Below are positions 8,136 through 15,836 of a stretch of 64,000 nucleotides of DNA, one piece after another. The notes beneath the pieces are model-generated. The model was not told where the DNA came from. It was given only the letters and a program-made list of their open reading frames with translations, and did not search any database. The DNA is from Catenulispora acidiphila DSM 44928 (lineage in GTDB: Bacteria > Actinomycetota > Actinomycetes > Streptomycetales > Catenulisporaceae). The stretch covers positions 2,852,001 to 2,916,000 of the forward strand of contig NC_013131.1 of assembly GCF_000024025.1 (NCBI RefSeq), in the 5' to 3' direction. Both the position numbers and the translations under genes were made by a program. The first letter of the stretch is position 1. Each line of letters starts with the position of its first letter.

Positions 8136-9183
8136 TACGTCAGGGCGATCCGGTCGTTCACCCCGGTGGCTGCTGGCGCTGACCGTCGCAGTGTTCTGCG
8201 CCATCGCCGCCGGCTGCTCCAGCTCATCGACGACGGGACTGTCCGCGGCATCGGGTGCGACGTCTGCTGCTTCAGCCAGCGCGACGCCGACCACGACTCA
8301 GCCGACCCAGACGGGAGCGGCGTCTTCCGCAGCGGCAACCAGCACTTCGCCGACCAGCACGTCACCAACCAGCACCGCACACACCACCGGCACCCTGAAG
8401 CCCAGCACGCCCAAAACCACCGCACCGAAAAACACAGCACCGACCTCCTCAGCCGGCACCACCGCGCCGAGCAAAACCGGTCCCCGCACCCTGACCATGG
8501 TCAACAAACTCAGCCAGACCATCTGGCCCGCTGTCGCCGCCGACCCGAAGCACCCCGTCGCCGCGACCGGATGGGTGCTGCAGCCCGGCGCGAGCCTCAC
8601 CATCAGCATCCCGGACCACTGGGACGTGCGCGTCTGGGCGCGCGCCGGCTGCCAGTTCAACGCCGCCGGGTCCGGCCACTGCCTGTCAGGGGACTGCCAG
8701 GGCAAGTTCCAGTGCGGCAGCACCTGGGGCGAGTTCCCCTCCACGCTCGCCGAGTTCAACCTGAACGCCTGGCAGGGCATGGACTTCTATGACGTCAGCC
8801 TGGTCGAGGGCAACAACCTGCCCATGTATATCAACCAGTCCGGCGGCAGCGGCCCGGATCCGATGAACGCCGACGGCTGCACCAAGGCCGGCTGCACGCA
8901 CGACGCCAGCGCCTCGTGCCCCTCGGTGCTCCAAGTGGTGCGCGGCGGGAAAGTCACTGCGTGCAAAAGCTCGTGCCTGGCTTTGGGCGGCGACCAGATG
9001 TGCTGCCTCGGCCAGTGGTCGAGCCGCGCCGCGTGCGATCCGACCAAGTGGCCGGTGGACTCCGCGGCGGTGTTCAAGAAGGCCGAGCCGTTCGCGTACT
9101 CCTACGTGGACGACGACGCGACCAGTGTCCTGACATGCACGGGGGAGTGCAGCTATCGGATTACTTGGGGAGTGAGCTCATGA
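8122..9183 (+). CDS. thaumatin-like lipoprotein
   Basis: A 353-residue exported protein. The signal peptide ends in the lipobox AAGC followed by a Ser-run, then a Ser/Thr/Pro linker to about residue 115, then a Cys-rich thaumatin fold. Family hallmarks are visible: an N-terminal strand on the LTMVNKLSQTIWPAV pattern, RVWARAGC, the GHCLSGDC segment, FYDVSLVEGNNLPMYI and about 16 cysteines. Plant thaumatin-like proteins bind beta-1,3-glucan, and some lyse fungal membranes. Here the domain would be tethered to the cell surface by lipid. Its ATG lies inside the last codons of the sigma-GH128 gene, so the two are co-translated. Confidence 0.9.
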   Translation: MKHPDTSGRSGRSPRWLLALTVAVFCAIAAGCSSSSTTGLSAASGATSAASASATPTTTQPTQTGAASSAAATSTSPTSTSPTSTAHTTGTLKPSTPKTTAPKNTAPTSSAGTTAPSKTGPRTLTMVNKLSQTIWPAVAADPKHPVAATGWVLQPGASLTISIPDHWDVRVWARAGCQFNAAGSGHCLSGDCQGKFQCGSTWGEFPSTLAEFNLNAWQGMDFYDVSLVEGNNLPMYINQSGGSGPDPMNADGCTKAGCTHDASASCPSVLQVVRGGKVTACKSSCLALGGDQMCCLGQWSSRAACDPTKWPVDSAAVFKKAEPFAYSYVDDDATSVLTCTGECSYRITWGVSS

Positions 9184-10253
9184 CCGGGCATCGCAGCGGA
9201 CGCCGGGCGTATCGACCGATCGTGGCCGGCGGACTGGCCGCTGCGGCGGCGCTCGCTTTGGTGCTCTGGATCGCCGGATTCGGGTCGGGTCGCAGCGGCG
9301 GCGGCGCCGACCAGGCCGCGAACTCCACGACGCAGCTGAGCACTTCCGGACCGGCCTCTTCGGCGCAGAGCCTGCCGACTCCCTCCTCATTCGCGACATC
9401 GGCGACCACGTCCACGCGACCGCCGCCGGCAAGCACGACCGCGAGCACACCGACCACCAGCAAGAGCAAGAGCGCCAGCACGAGCACGACTGTCGGCGCC
9501 AGCGCGGCGAAGCCGACCACGACCAACCCCGCCTCCGTCACCCGCCCCGCCGGCGGACACCTGATCACCGTCGTCAACGCCGACAACCAGACCATCTGGG
9601 CGGCGACGAACCCCAACGCCCAACACCCGATCCCGCTGACCGGCTGGCGCCTCGACCCCGGCCAGAGCGTCACGTTCGCGGTCCCGGCAGGCTGGGGCGG
9701 TCGGGTCTGGGGACGTACCGGCTGCTCCTTCTCCGCCTCCGGCGCCGGCCACTGCCTGAGCGGCGACTGCGGCGGCGTGTTCCAGTGCAAGGGCGCGGGC
9801 GCCCCGCCGGCGACCCTCGCCGAGCTGACGCTGGACTCGTTCGACGGTCTGGACTTCTACGACGTCAGCCTCGTCGACGGATCGAACCTGCCGATGTACA
9901 TCAACACCAGCCACCGCGTCGGCACCGATCCGGTCTCGCAGAACGGCTGCTATCAGGGTGCGTGCACCAAGCCGATCGTCTGCCCGGGTCCCATGCAGGT
10001 GAAGGCCGCCGGTCAGGTCGTGGCGTGCACGACCCCCTGCGCGGCTTTCGGCGGCGACGCCTACTGCTGCCGGGGTCAGTGGGCAGGCCGCGAGAACTGC
10101 GACCCCGCGAAGTGGCCGGTGGACTACGCCAAGCTGGTCTATAAGGACGCTGAGCCGTACGCGTACTCCTACGCCTTCGACGACTCCGCGACCATGTCCT
10201 GCAAGGGCGACTGCGACTACCGCATCGTGTTCGGCACCAGCTCCAGCAAATAG
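9180..10253 (+). CDS. second thaumatin-like protein, membrane-anchored or secreted
   Basis: A 357-residue paralogue of the preceding gene; its ATG overlaps the previous stop (ATGA). It differs at the N-terminus. There is no lipobox but a single hydrophobic segment (about residues 13-32) after Arg-rich residues, so it is either anchored or cleaved. A Thr/Ser linker to about residue 125 is followed by the same thaumatin pattern (LITVVNADNQTIWAATN, GHCLSGDC, FYDVSLVDGSNLPMYI, many cysteines). Having two differently anchored thaumatin domains beside a glucanase-sensor suggests division of labour on beta-glucan. The 3' end overlaps the convergent GTPase gene by 37 bases. Confidence 0.88.
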   Translation: MTGHRSGRRAYRPIVAGGLAAAAALALVLWIAGFGSGRSGGGADQAANSTTQLSTSGPASSAQSLPTPSSFATSATTSTRPPPASTTASTPTTSKSKSASTSTTVGASAAKPTTTNPASVTRPAGGHLITVVNADNQTIWAATNPNAQHPIPLTGWRLDPGQSVTFAVPAGWGGRVWGRTGCSFSASGAGHCLSGDCGGVFQCKGAGAPPATLAELTLDSFDGLDFYDVSLVDGSNLPMYINTSHRVGTDPVSQNGCYQGACTKPIVCPGPMQVKAAGQVVACTTPCAAFGGDAYCCRGQWAGRENCDPAKWPVDYAKLVYKDAEPYAYSYAFDDSATMSCKGDCDYRIVFGTSSSK

Positions 10254-10858
10254 GTGCTCAAGTCGAGCAGCACGTCGCGACACGACGACCGCTCCCGCGC
10301 GTCGCACAGGATGACCGGCACCGGAGTCGGCAGGTCCATCGCGGCGCGCAGCTCCTCGACCGGATACACCGGGGCGTCTGGGAAGCAGTTCGCTGCGACG
10401 ACGAACGGAACGCTGCGATCCTCCAAGCGTTCCAGGACGTCGAAGCTCTCCTCCAGGCGGCGGACGTCCACGAGCACGATCGCCCCCAACGCCCCTTCGA
10501 CCAAGCCGTCCCACAGAAACCAGAAGCGCTCCTGACCGGGAGTCCCGAACAGGTAGAGGACCACTCGCTCGTCGATGCTGATGCGGCCGAAGTCCATGGC
10601 GACAGTCGTCGTGGTCTTCGTCGCCGGTACGCCGGCCGGCGGCGGACCGGACATCGGCTCTTCCGTGGTGAGCGGCGCGATATCGCTCACCGAGGTGACG
10701 AAGGTGGTCTTGCCCACGCCGAGCGGGCCGACCACCGCGATCTTCAGGGCGACCGAGGTGGTCGCGGGCAGGCCGGCGCCGGGCACGTCGGCGCCGGGCA
10801 CGTCGGAGGTGTCGCGCGCGTCGGCGGCGAGGGCGCGGTCAGAGGCGCCGGAGACCAT
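10217..10858 (-). CDS. cvnD: conservon small GTPase (CvnD-type)
   Basis: A 213-residue Ras-like ATP/GTP-binding protein. The P-loop GPLGVGKT is at 44-51, the switch-II-like FGTPGQERF at about 108-116, with late G-motif remnants ANCF and CDAR. The N-terminal 35 residues are a flexible Ala/Asp extension. It is the last gene of the four-gene conservon, where the GTPase works with the sensor-like ATPase, roadblock and DUF742 proteins in a membrane-associated signalling complex known from Streptomyces. It overlaps the DUF742 gene by 20 bases. Its own 3' end runs 37 bases into the convergent thaumatin gene. Confidence 0.9.
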   Translation of the reverse strand: MVSGASDRALAADARDTSDVPGADVPGAGLPATTSVALKIAVVGPLGVGKTTFVTSVSDIAPLTTEEPMSGPPPAGVPATKTTTTVAMDFGRISIDERVVLYLFGTPGQERFWFLWDGLVEGALGAIVLVDVRRLEESFDVLERLEDRSVPFVVAANCFPDAPVYPVEELRAAMDLPTPVPVILCDARERSSCRDVLLDLSTYLLELVPNTMR

Positions 10859-11402
10859 TGATCACCTTCTTGAGCAGTTCGGGGTCGACGCCGGGGGCGC
10901 GCACCGGTCGCCGCTGGACGACCAGTCCGGCCGCGAGCAGGTCGGCGACCAGCACGGCGGTGGCGCTGAACGGCAGGCGCAGATGGGCCGACAGCTCCGC
11001 GACGGACAGCGGACGGCGGCACAACCGCAGCATCGTGGCCTGCTCCGGCGACAAATCAGGCGGTGCGGCGTCAGCCGCCACGATCAGGGTGACCAGGTCC
11101 AGCTCGGCAGGCGGGGCGGAGCGTCCGCCGGTGATGACATAGATGCGTTCCAGCCGCGAGTCGCGGCGCTGGGGAGTCGGCGGCTCCGAGTTTCTCCTCG
11201 CTTCGGCTCGGGTCGGACCGGTTGCCGGGCCGGTGTTCGGGACGGAGTTCGGGGCAGCGTTCGGGCTCGGGATGTCAGCCGAAGCAGGGTTCGAAGCCGG
11301 GCCGCCATCGCTCGCGGCGTGCCGAGGCCGGGGAGACTGCGAAGGCTGCATCGGCCCGGAGTCCGGCCAGGACGTCCGGGGCGGCGGCGATCCGGCGCTC
11401 AC
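10839..11402 (-). CDS. cvnC: conservon DUF742 protein (CvnC-type)
   Basis: A 187-residue protein. The first 85 residues are Pro/Ala/Ser-rich and disordered. The C-terminal half is DUF742, with a winged-helix-like part (MLRLCRRPLSVAELSAHLRLPF, then VLVADLLAAGLV). It starts at GTG 11402, four bases after the roadblock stop. The N-terminal extension is longer than the domain requires, so a downstream start cannot be excluded. In conservons this protein binds the roadblock and GTPase partners. Confidence 0.88.
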   Translation of the reverse strand: MSAGSPPPRTSWPDSGPMQPSQSPRPRHAASDGGPASNPASADIPSPNAAPNSVPNTGPATGPTRAEARRNSEPPTPQRRDSRLERIYVITGGRSAPPAELDLVTLIVAADAAPPDLSPEQATMLRLCRRPLSVAELSAHLRLPFSATAVLVADLLAAGLVVQRRPVRAPGVDPELLKKVINGLRRL

Positions 11403-11406
11403 CCGA

Positions 11407-11808
11407 TCACCGGCCCTCCCGGCGCGCCGGGCTTGCTAAGTGCTCCCCTATGCGGACCACGAGATCGCGCATCTGGCGTCCCATGAGCCCCGCGTCCACA
11501 CCGTCGTCGGCCACCACGGCCAGAAAAGCACCCTCGCCTGCGGCCATCACGTAGAAGTAGCCGCCTCCGACCTCGATGACGATCATCCGCGTGCGCTGGT
11601 CCCCGCCCGGAAACATCTCCGCCACCGCCGAGGACAGGCTTTGCAGTCCGGCGCAGATCGCGGCGAGGCGATCGGCGACGTCTTCGTCGACGGCGTAGTG
11701 CGCCAGCCGCAGGCCGTCCCCGGTGAGCACGAGCGCGTGGCGGGCGCCCGGCACCCCGTCCACGAGGCCCTGGAGCAGCCAGTCCAATTGCATCTGCGGC
11801 CGGATCAC
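11407..11808 (-). CDS. cvnB: conservon roadblock/LC7 protein (CvnB-type)
   Basis: A 133-residue roadblock/LC7 protein (QLDWLLQGLVDGVPGARHAL, then DGLRLAH and a C-terminal YVMAAGEGAFLAVV strand pair). I start at GTG 11808 because it forms a GTGA overlap with the stop of the upstream ATPase gene, as is usual in conservons. The longer frame to 11883 would read inside that gene. Roadblock proteins dimerise and act as adaptors or GTPase regulators. Confidence 0.9.
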   Translation of the reverse strand: MIRPQMQLDWLLQGLVDGVPGARHALVLTGDGLRLAHYAVDEDVADRLAAICAGLQSLSSAVAEMFPGGDQRTRMIVIEVGGGYFYVMAAGEGAFLAVVADDGVDAGLMGRQMRDLVVRIGEHLASPARREGR

Positions 11809-13130
11809 GATGCCGCACCTCGCTCTCGGTCGGTGTCGTCGCCTGGGGATCCCGGCGGATCGCCGCGGAAGGCGTCCAGCCACTGTCCGGGCCCGGAATC
11901 GGTGGCGGCGGGACCGGAATCCGTGCTGGGAGATTCGGGTCTCGCCCGAGCCGTCTTCGCCACGACCGGCGTTGTGGTCACCGGCACCGTCGGCGGACGC
12001 CGTTTGCGCTGCGGAAGTCCGCCAGGACGGCCGTCGGGCGTGCCATTCGGTCGCACACCCGGCTCGCTTGCGTCCTGCGCCGCCCGGCCGGTCTGGCTCG
12101 GAACCCGGGGAACCGCCGGGGAATCGGCGGCTCCCCGCGGCGCGAGCACGAGTTCGTTCGGCACGAGCAGCTGCGCCTTCACCCCGCCGGCAGCCGACGG
12201 TCGCACACTCGCCTGGAACCCGACCGTGTGCGCGAGCCGTCCGATCACCGCCAAGCCGAGCCTCGGCGATCCGCTGATGTCGGCGAGATCCATGCCCGCC
12301 GCACCAGGGTCGGCGAGGACCCGGGCGACATGCTCGGCAGCCTGCGGCGCCAACCCCACTCCGGCGTCCACGACCTCGATCACGACCCCGGCGGACGTGC
12401 GGCGCCCCGTCAGGATCACGCGGGAATCAGGAGGCGAATACCGCGTCGCGTTGTCCAGCAGCTCCGCCAGCGCGTGCACGACCGCCTCCACCGCCGTCCC
12501 GGCCAGCTCCACCTCCGGTGCCGCCGCCAGTTCCACCCGCCGGTAGTCCACGATCCTCGCCATCGCCCCGCGCAGCACGCTGAAGACCGGGACCGGCTCG
12601 CTCCACTGGCGTCCCGGGCGCTCGCCGGCGAGGACCACGAGGCTGTCCGCGAAGCGGCCGACCAGCGCCGTCGCGTGGTCCAGGCGCATCAGGTCGGCGA
12701 AGACGGCCGGATCGCCACCGTGCCGCTCCTGCATCTCGCTCAGATCCGCGAGCTGTTTGTGGACTATCGCCTGCACGCGGCGGCCGATGTTCACGAAGGC
12801 GCGCTCGGCGAAGTCCGGGCTGCCGTCGGTTCGCATGCCGTCCGCCCGAAGGCCGTCGGTTCGAATACTGTCCGCTCGAATGCCGTTCGCTGAACTGCCG
12901 ATCGCCGATCCGCCCTCCGCCGCCGCCCGATCACGCAGCACCGCCAGAGCTTCCACGGGCTCGCGCGTCTGACCGCTGTGCGCCTGACGCCAGCGGGCGT
13001 TCTCCGCCTCGGCGGCGTCGCAGCGCACCCGCGCCGCCGCCACCCGCCGGTGGGTGATCAGTACCCTGACACACCAGCCGACCACCGCGCCGCACAGGGC
13101 GAGCGCCGTCCCCATCGCCGTCCCCACCAC
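11805..13130 (-). CDS. cvnA: conservon sensor-kinase-like ATPase (CvnA-type)
   Basis: A 441-residue protein. One N-terminal membrane helix (about residues 5-25), a variable region, a dimerisation helix near VGRFADSLVVLAGER, then a GHKL ATPase domain with the N-box ELLDNATRYSPP, G1 DAGVGL and G2 RLGLAVIGRLA. The C-terminal 100 residues are Pro/Arg-rich and disordered. No phospho-accepting His of ordinary type is obvious, as is common for conservon ATPases. GTG 13130 is preceded by GGAGGA (13141-13146) at ten bases. Residues about 74-103 are a five-residue repeat array. First gene of the operon. Confidence 0.9.
   Translation of the reverse strand: MVGTAMGTALALCGAVVGWCVRVLITHRRVAAARVRCDAAEAENARWRQAHSGQTREPVEALAVLRDRAAAEGGSAIGSSANGIRADSIRTDGLRADGMRTDGSPDFAERAFVNIGRRVQAIVHKQLADLSEMQERHGGDPAVFADLMRLDHATALVGRFADSLVVLAGERPGRQWSEPVPVFSVLRGAMARIVDYRRVELAAAPEVELAGTAVEAVVHALAELLDNATRYSPPDSRVILTGRRTSAGVVIEVVDAGVGLAPQAAEHVARVLADPGAAGMDLADISGSPRLGLAVIGRLAHTVGFQASVRPSAAGGVKAQLLVPNELVLAPRGAADSPAVPRVPSQTGRAAQDASEPGVRPNGTPDGRPGGLPQRKRRPPTVPVTTTPVVAKTARARPESPSTDSGPAATDSGPGQWLDAFRGDPPGSPGDDTDRERGAAS
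12821..12910 (-). repeat. 15-base in-frame tandem repeat within cvnA
   Basis: Six degenerate 15-base units on the pattern tgccgtcggttcgaa run from 12821 to about 12910. The unit is five codons long, so the repeats stay in frame and encode a variable array of the type GLRAD / GMRTD between the membrane helix and the kinase-like core. Copy-number change would alter linker length without frameshift. Confidence 0.75.
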
Positions 13131-13585
13131 CGATATCGCTTCCTCCGCCCCACCTCATCGGTTACCGGGAGCAGCCGACGGGTCACAGCGCCTAGCCCTA
13201 TCGCAGGCCTCGAAGATCCCGCAGGTGTTTGCGCGACTACTCGGCGTCACTTTTTGGGCTGTCCGCGCGCCGCGGGCGTTGTCGCAGGCTCGCGGTCTGT
13301 GCGCCGGAGGCCCGGTTCGTGGCCGTTTCAGGCCAAGGGGACTCTTGGGGGACTCCGGATTCCGCACGCGTCCGGCGGTCGGCGGCCGTGCCAGGGTCGT
13401 GGCCCGTGAAGGCGTCCCACCGCGGCGTGGACGCCGAGTCCGCCCGGTTCGCCTCCGGCGGTCCGGGATGAAGGTGGTGAAGCGTGCCAGCACGGAGAAG
13501 GAGCGAAGAGCCGGCCGCCCCGGTCCCCGCTCGCAGGCCCGCCGCCCGCGGCGCGGGTCAGTCCCCAGCGAAGAAGGAGTACTCC
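13131..13585. promoter_or_regulatory. divergent control region between cvnA and the orphan roadblock gene
   Basis: 455 bases without a supported gene. It holds the cvnA ribosome site (13141-13146) at one end and the roadblock ribosome site AAGGAG (13574-13579) at the other. A short direct repeat of gggactc occurs near 13338-13354. The open frames crossing it are Arg/Pro-rich and unlike neighbouring proteins. I see no clear -10/-35 pair or operator. Confidence 0.4.
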
Positions 13586-13960
13586 ATGTCGATGACCATT
13601 GACGTCGCGCTGAAGGAAGCCATGCGTGCCGAGGGGGCGATCGGCGCCGCGCTGGTCGACTACGGCAGCGGCATGTCCCTCGGCGAGATCAGCGTGTCCA
13701 AGGAGCTCGACCTGACCGTCGCCGCGGCCGGCAACACCGAGGTGGTGCGGGCCAAGATGCGGACGATGGAGATGCTCAAGATGACCGACACCATCGAGGA
13801 CATCCTCATCACCCTCGGCCGCCAGTACCACATCATCAGGCCTCTGACCTCGCGCAGCGGCTCGGGCCTGTTCCTCTACCTGGCCCTGGACCGCACCCGC
13901 GGCAACCTCGCGCTGGCGCGGCACCAGATGCGCGTGGTCGCCGAGAGCATCGAGATCTGA
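13586..13960 (+). CDS. orphan roadblock/LC7-like protein
   Basis: A 124-residue soluble protein with a roadblock-like alpha/beta pattern (EGAIGAALVDYGSGMSLGEI, then IIRPLTSRSGSGLFLYLAL). ATG 13586 has an AAGGAG six bases upstream, which settles the start against a longer Arg-rich frame. It is divergent from the conservon and may supply a second adaptor for that complex; this is inference from family and position. A strong hairpin follows the stop. Confidence 0.75.
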   Translation: MSMTIDVALKEAMRAEGAIGAALVDYGSGMSLGEISVSKELDLTVAAAGNTEVVRAKMRTMEMLKMTDTIEDILITLGRQYHIIRPLTSRSGSGLFLYLALDRTRGNLALARHQMRVVAESIEI

Positions 13961-13965
13961 GGTCC

Positions 13966-13996
13966 TGGCCGCCCGCGGCGACAGCGCGGGCGGCCA
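13966..13996. terminator. bidirectional terminator hairpin
   Basis: A perfect 12-base stem (tggccgcccgcg 13966-13977 with cgcgggcggcca 13985-13996) and a 7-base loop lie six bases after the roadblock stop, before the convergent flavoenzyme gene. No long T-tract. Confidence 0.7.
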
Positions 13997-14005
13997 CGCC
14001 GACGG

Positions 14006-15127
14006 TCACGCCGTGAACCGCTCCGGACGGAAGTCCGCGAGCAGCGCGTCCGGTGCTCCGCCAAGGATTTCTTCGGCGAGCAACCGGCCGAGCACCGGCC
14101 CGAGCGTGATCCCGCTGTGCGACACGGCTTCGTAGTAGCCCGGCACGGAAGGTATTGCTCCCACTGAGGGGAATCCGTCGTCCGGGATGGGCCGATTGGA
14201 TACCCGCGTCTCCACGATGCGGGAGCTATCAAGCCCGGGAAGGACGCGGCGCACCGCGTCCTGGAGCAGCCGCCCGAGTTCCGCCGGATTCACGGCGGTG
14301 TCGATGAGCGCGTCGATCTCACGGCTGTGCAGGACCATCGAGGCGTCCCCGTCGGGACGGATCTCGATATGAGGCGCGTGCATGACCCGCTGGATCGGGA
14401 CCCGGTCGCAGTCGATCCGTGTGACGGCACCGGGTTCCCAGCGCATCGGCAGGGCCCGTCCGACCAGCCCGGCGATCTCAGCGGCGGCGGGCCCTGTCGC
14501 GTTCACGACGACGTCGGCCTCCAGGCTGTTCCCGTCGGAGAGCACGACGGTCCGGACGCTTCCGTCCGCGCTGGTGCCGATGTCACGGACCGCGCTGTCG
14601 AAACGGCACTCGGCGCCCGCGGCAACAGCCTCAGCCACCAGACGCCCGACGAGGCGGCGTCCGTGGACCCACGCTTCGTCGGGATAGAACACGACCGGAG
14701 TCGCCTCGGACATCGTGAGCGCCGGTTCCAGGCGCCGCGCCTGCTCGCCGGTCAGGATCTCGACCGGATAGTCCCACCTGGTCAGCAGCTCGGCGATCCC
14801 CAGCCATTTGGCCTGCGCGGCAGGATCGTCCGCCCACCGCAGATGGCCGCCGGGATACCACCACGAGTCCGGCCCGATGACCTCGGCGAGCTCGCGGTAT
14901 TCGGCGACGCCCGCCACGTTGAGGTCGAAGTAGGACCGGCGCACGGTCTTGTTGCTGGCGTTGACCCACGAGAAGGTCCAGTCGGTGACGCCTTCCCCGG
15001 GCCGCCCGGCGTCGAGGAGGATCACCTCGGCGCCGCGCCGGGCCAGGTTCCAGCCCACGCTGGACCCGAGGATGCCCACTCCGATGACCGCGGCTCGCAC
15101 AGGTTGTCTCCCGGACTCGATGCGCAC
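14006..15127 (-). CDS. FAD-dependent amino-acid/amine oxidoreductase (DAO family)
   Basis: A 373-residue flavoenzyme of the glycine oxidase / D-amino-acid oxidase fold. The dinucleotide-binding site is VIGVGILGSSVG (about residues 14-25) with an acidic residue ending the second strand (LLDAGRPG). The C-terminal family motif YYEAVSHSGITLGP is near residues 328-341. Such enzymes oxidise amino acids, sarcosine-type secondary amines or related substrates to imines with H2O2; the substrate is unknown. No signal peptide or membrane helix. Monocistronic and convergent with the roadblock gene. Confidence 0.85.
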   Translation of the reverse strand: MRIESGRQPVRAAVIGVGILGSSVGWNLARRGAEVILLDAGRPGEGVTDWTFSWVNASNKTVRRSYFDLNVAGVAEYRELAEVIGPDSWWYPGGHLRWADDPAAQAKWLGIAELLTRWDYPVEILTGEQARRLEPALTMSEATPVVFYPDEAWVHGRRLVGRLVAEAVAAGAECRFDSAVRDIGTSADGSVRTVVLSDGNSLEADVVVNATGPAAAEIAGLVGRALPMRWEPGAVTRIDCDRVPIQRVMHAPHIEIRPDGDASMVLHSREIDALIDTAVNPAELGRLLQDAVRRVLPGLDSSRIVETRVSNRPIPDDGFPSVGAIPSVPGYYEAVSHSGITLGPVLGRLLAEEILGGAPDALLADFRPERFTA

Positions 15128-15216
15128 GTATCCACTCTGCCCGGAACGCGCGGGAATTCACCTGCGTCGGCAGGGTGCCTGGTGCCAGTCACACCCCACC
15201 CCCCCAGCATCCCCGC

Positions 15217-15666
15217 TCAGAGCCACCCCCACCAGGTCGCGCGCCACCCGAGCTGCGCCCGGCTCCGCGCCCCGGCCAACTTCATCAGTTCCCTGATGCG
15301 CCGCTCGATGCTGCTCGCGCTCATGTTGAGCGTCCGATCGGCGGCGGCGTCGGCGAGCAGCAGCCGCAGCAGGTGCATCGCCGCCTCGTCCGGGGTGTGC
15401 CCGGCCGGCAGTTCCGGCAGCCGGCGGCGGGGCAGCGGCAGGCAGGACAGATCGCCCACGGCCGCCAGCGCCGCGCGGTGGCCCAGCTGCATCCGGTTGG
15501 CCGATGACGACCAGTCCATCAGCTCTCTGATGCGGCGCTGGACGGTCCGCTCGCTGACGCCCAGCCGGTGCGCGCTGGCGTGGTCGGTCAAGCCGGCCAC
15601 CAGGTTGGCCAGGGCTTCGCTGTGGTCCGAACCCAGCCGATTCGACCAGGTCGCGGTATCGGGCAC
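15217..15666 (-). CDS. mini-regulator made of two tandem GerE/LuxR-like helix-turn-helix units
   Basis: A 149-residue protein. Residues about 19-66 (GLTDHASAHRLGVSERTVQR, then RIRELM) look like the DNA-binding end of LuxR/TrmB-type regulators. Residues about 97-144 repeat the pattern (NMSASSIERRIRELMKLAG) with a weaker first helix. The corresponding DNA also retains similarity (near 15283-15320 and 15516-15550), which points to an internal duplication. No sensor domain is present. GTG 15666 has GGAGG four bases upstream. Such a protein could bind a direct or inverted repeat as a monomer. Divergent from the exoprotein operon, which may be its target. Confidence 0.7.
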   Translation of the reverse strand: MPDTATWSNRLGSDHSEALANLVAGLTDHASAHRLGVSERTVQRRIRELMDWSSSANRMQLGHRAALAAVGDLSCLPLPRRRLPELPAGHTPDEAAMHLLRLLLADAAADRTLNMSASSIERRIRELMKLAGARSRAQLGWRATWWGWL

Positions 15667-15836
15667 GGTGCCTCCGTTCGCCGAGTCCGTTCCTTAGCAA
15701 GACGCCGTCGGCAGGGGTCCACGTTGCCTGGAGGCCCTGTCGTATTGCCGTCAAATCAGACAGCTGACATCACTCGGGGATTCGGGTAGATCACTCAATC
15801 GACCCCTGTTGTGAAGACTTCTCGGAGGAACCACAG

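Noticed and set aside
6120-8294. A 724-codon minus-strand frame opposite the sigma-glucanase gene
   Set aside because: Arg/Gly/Ala-rich with no recognisable domain; the plus strand has clear sigma and GH128 motifs, a ribosome site and coupled downstream genes.
13155-13493. Arg/Pro-rich open frames between cvnA and the roadblock gene
   Set aside because: No ribosome site, composition unlike neighbouring proteins, and competing frames on both strands.
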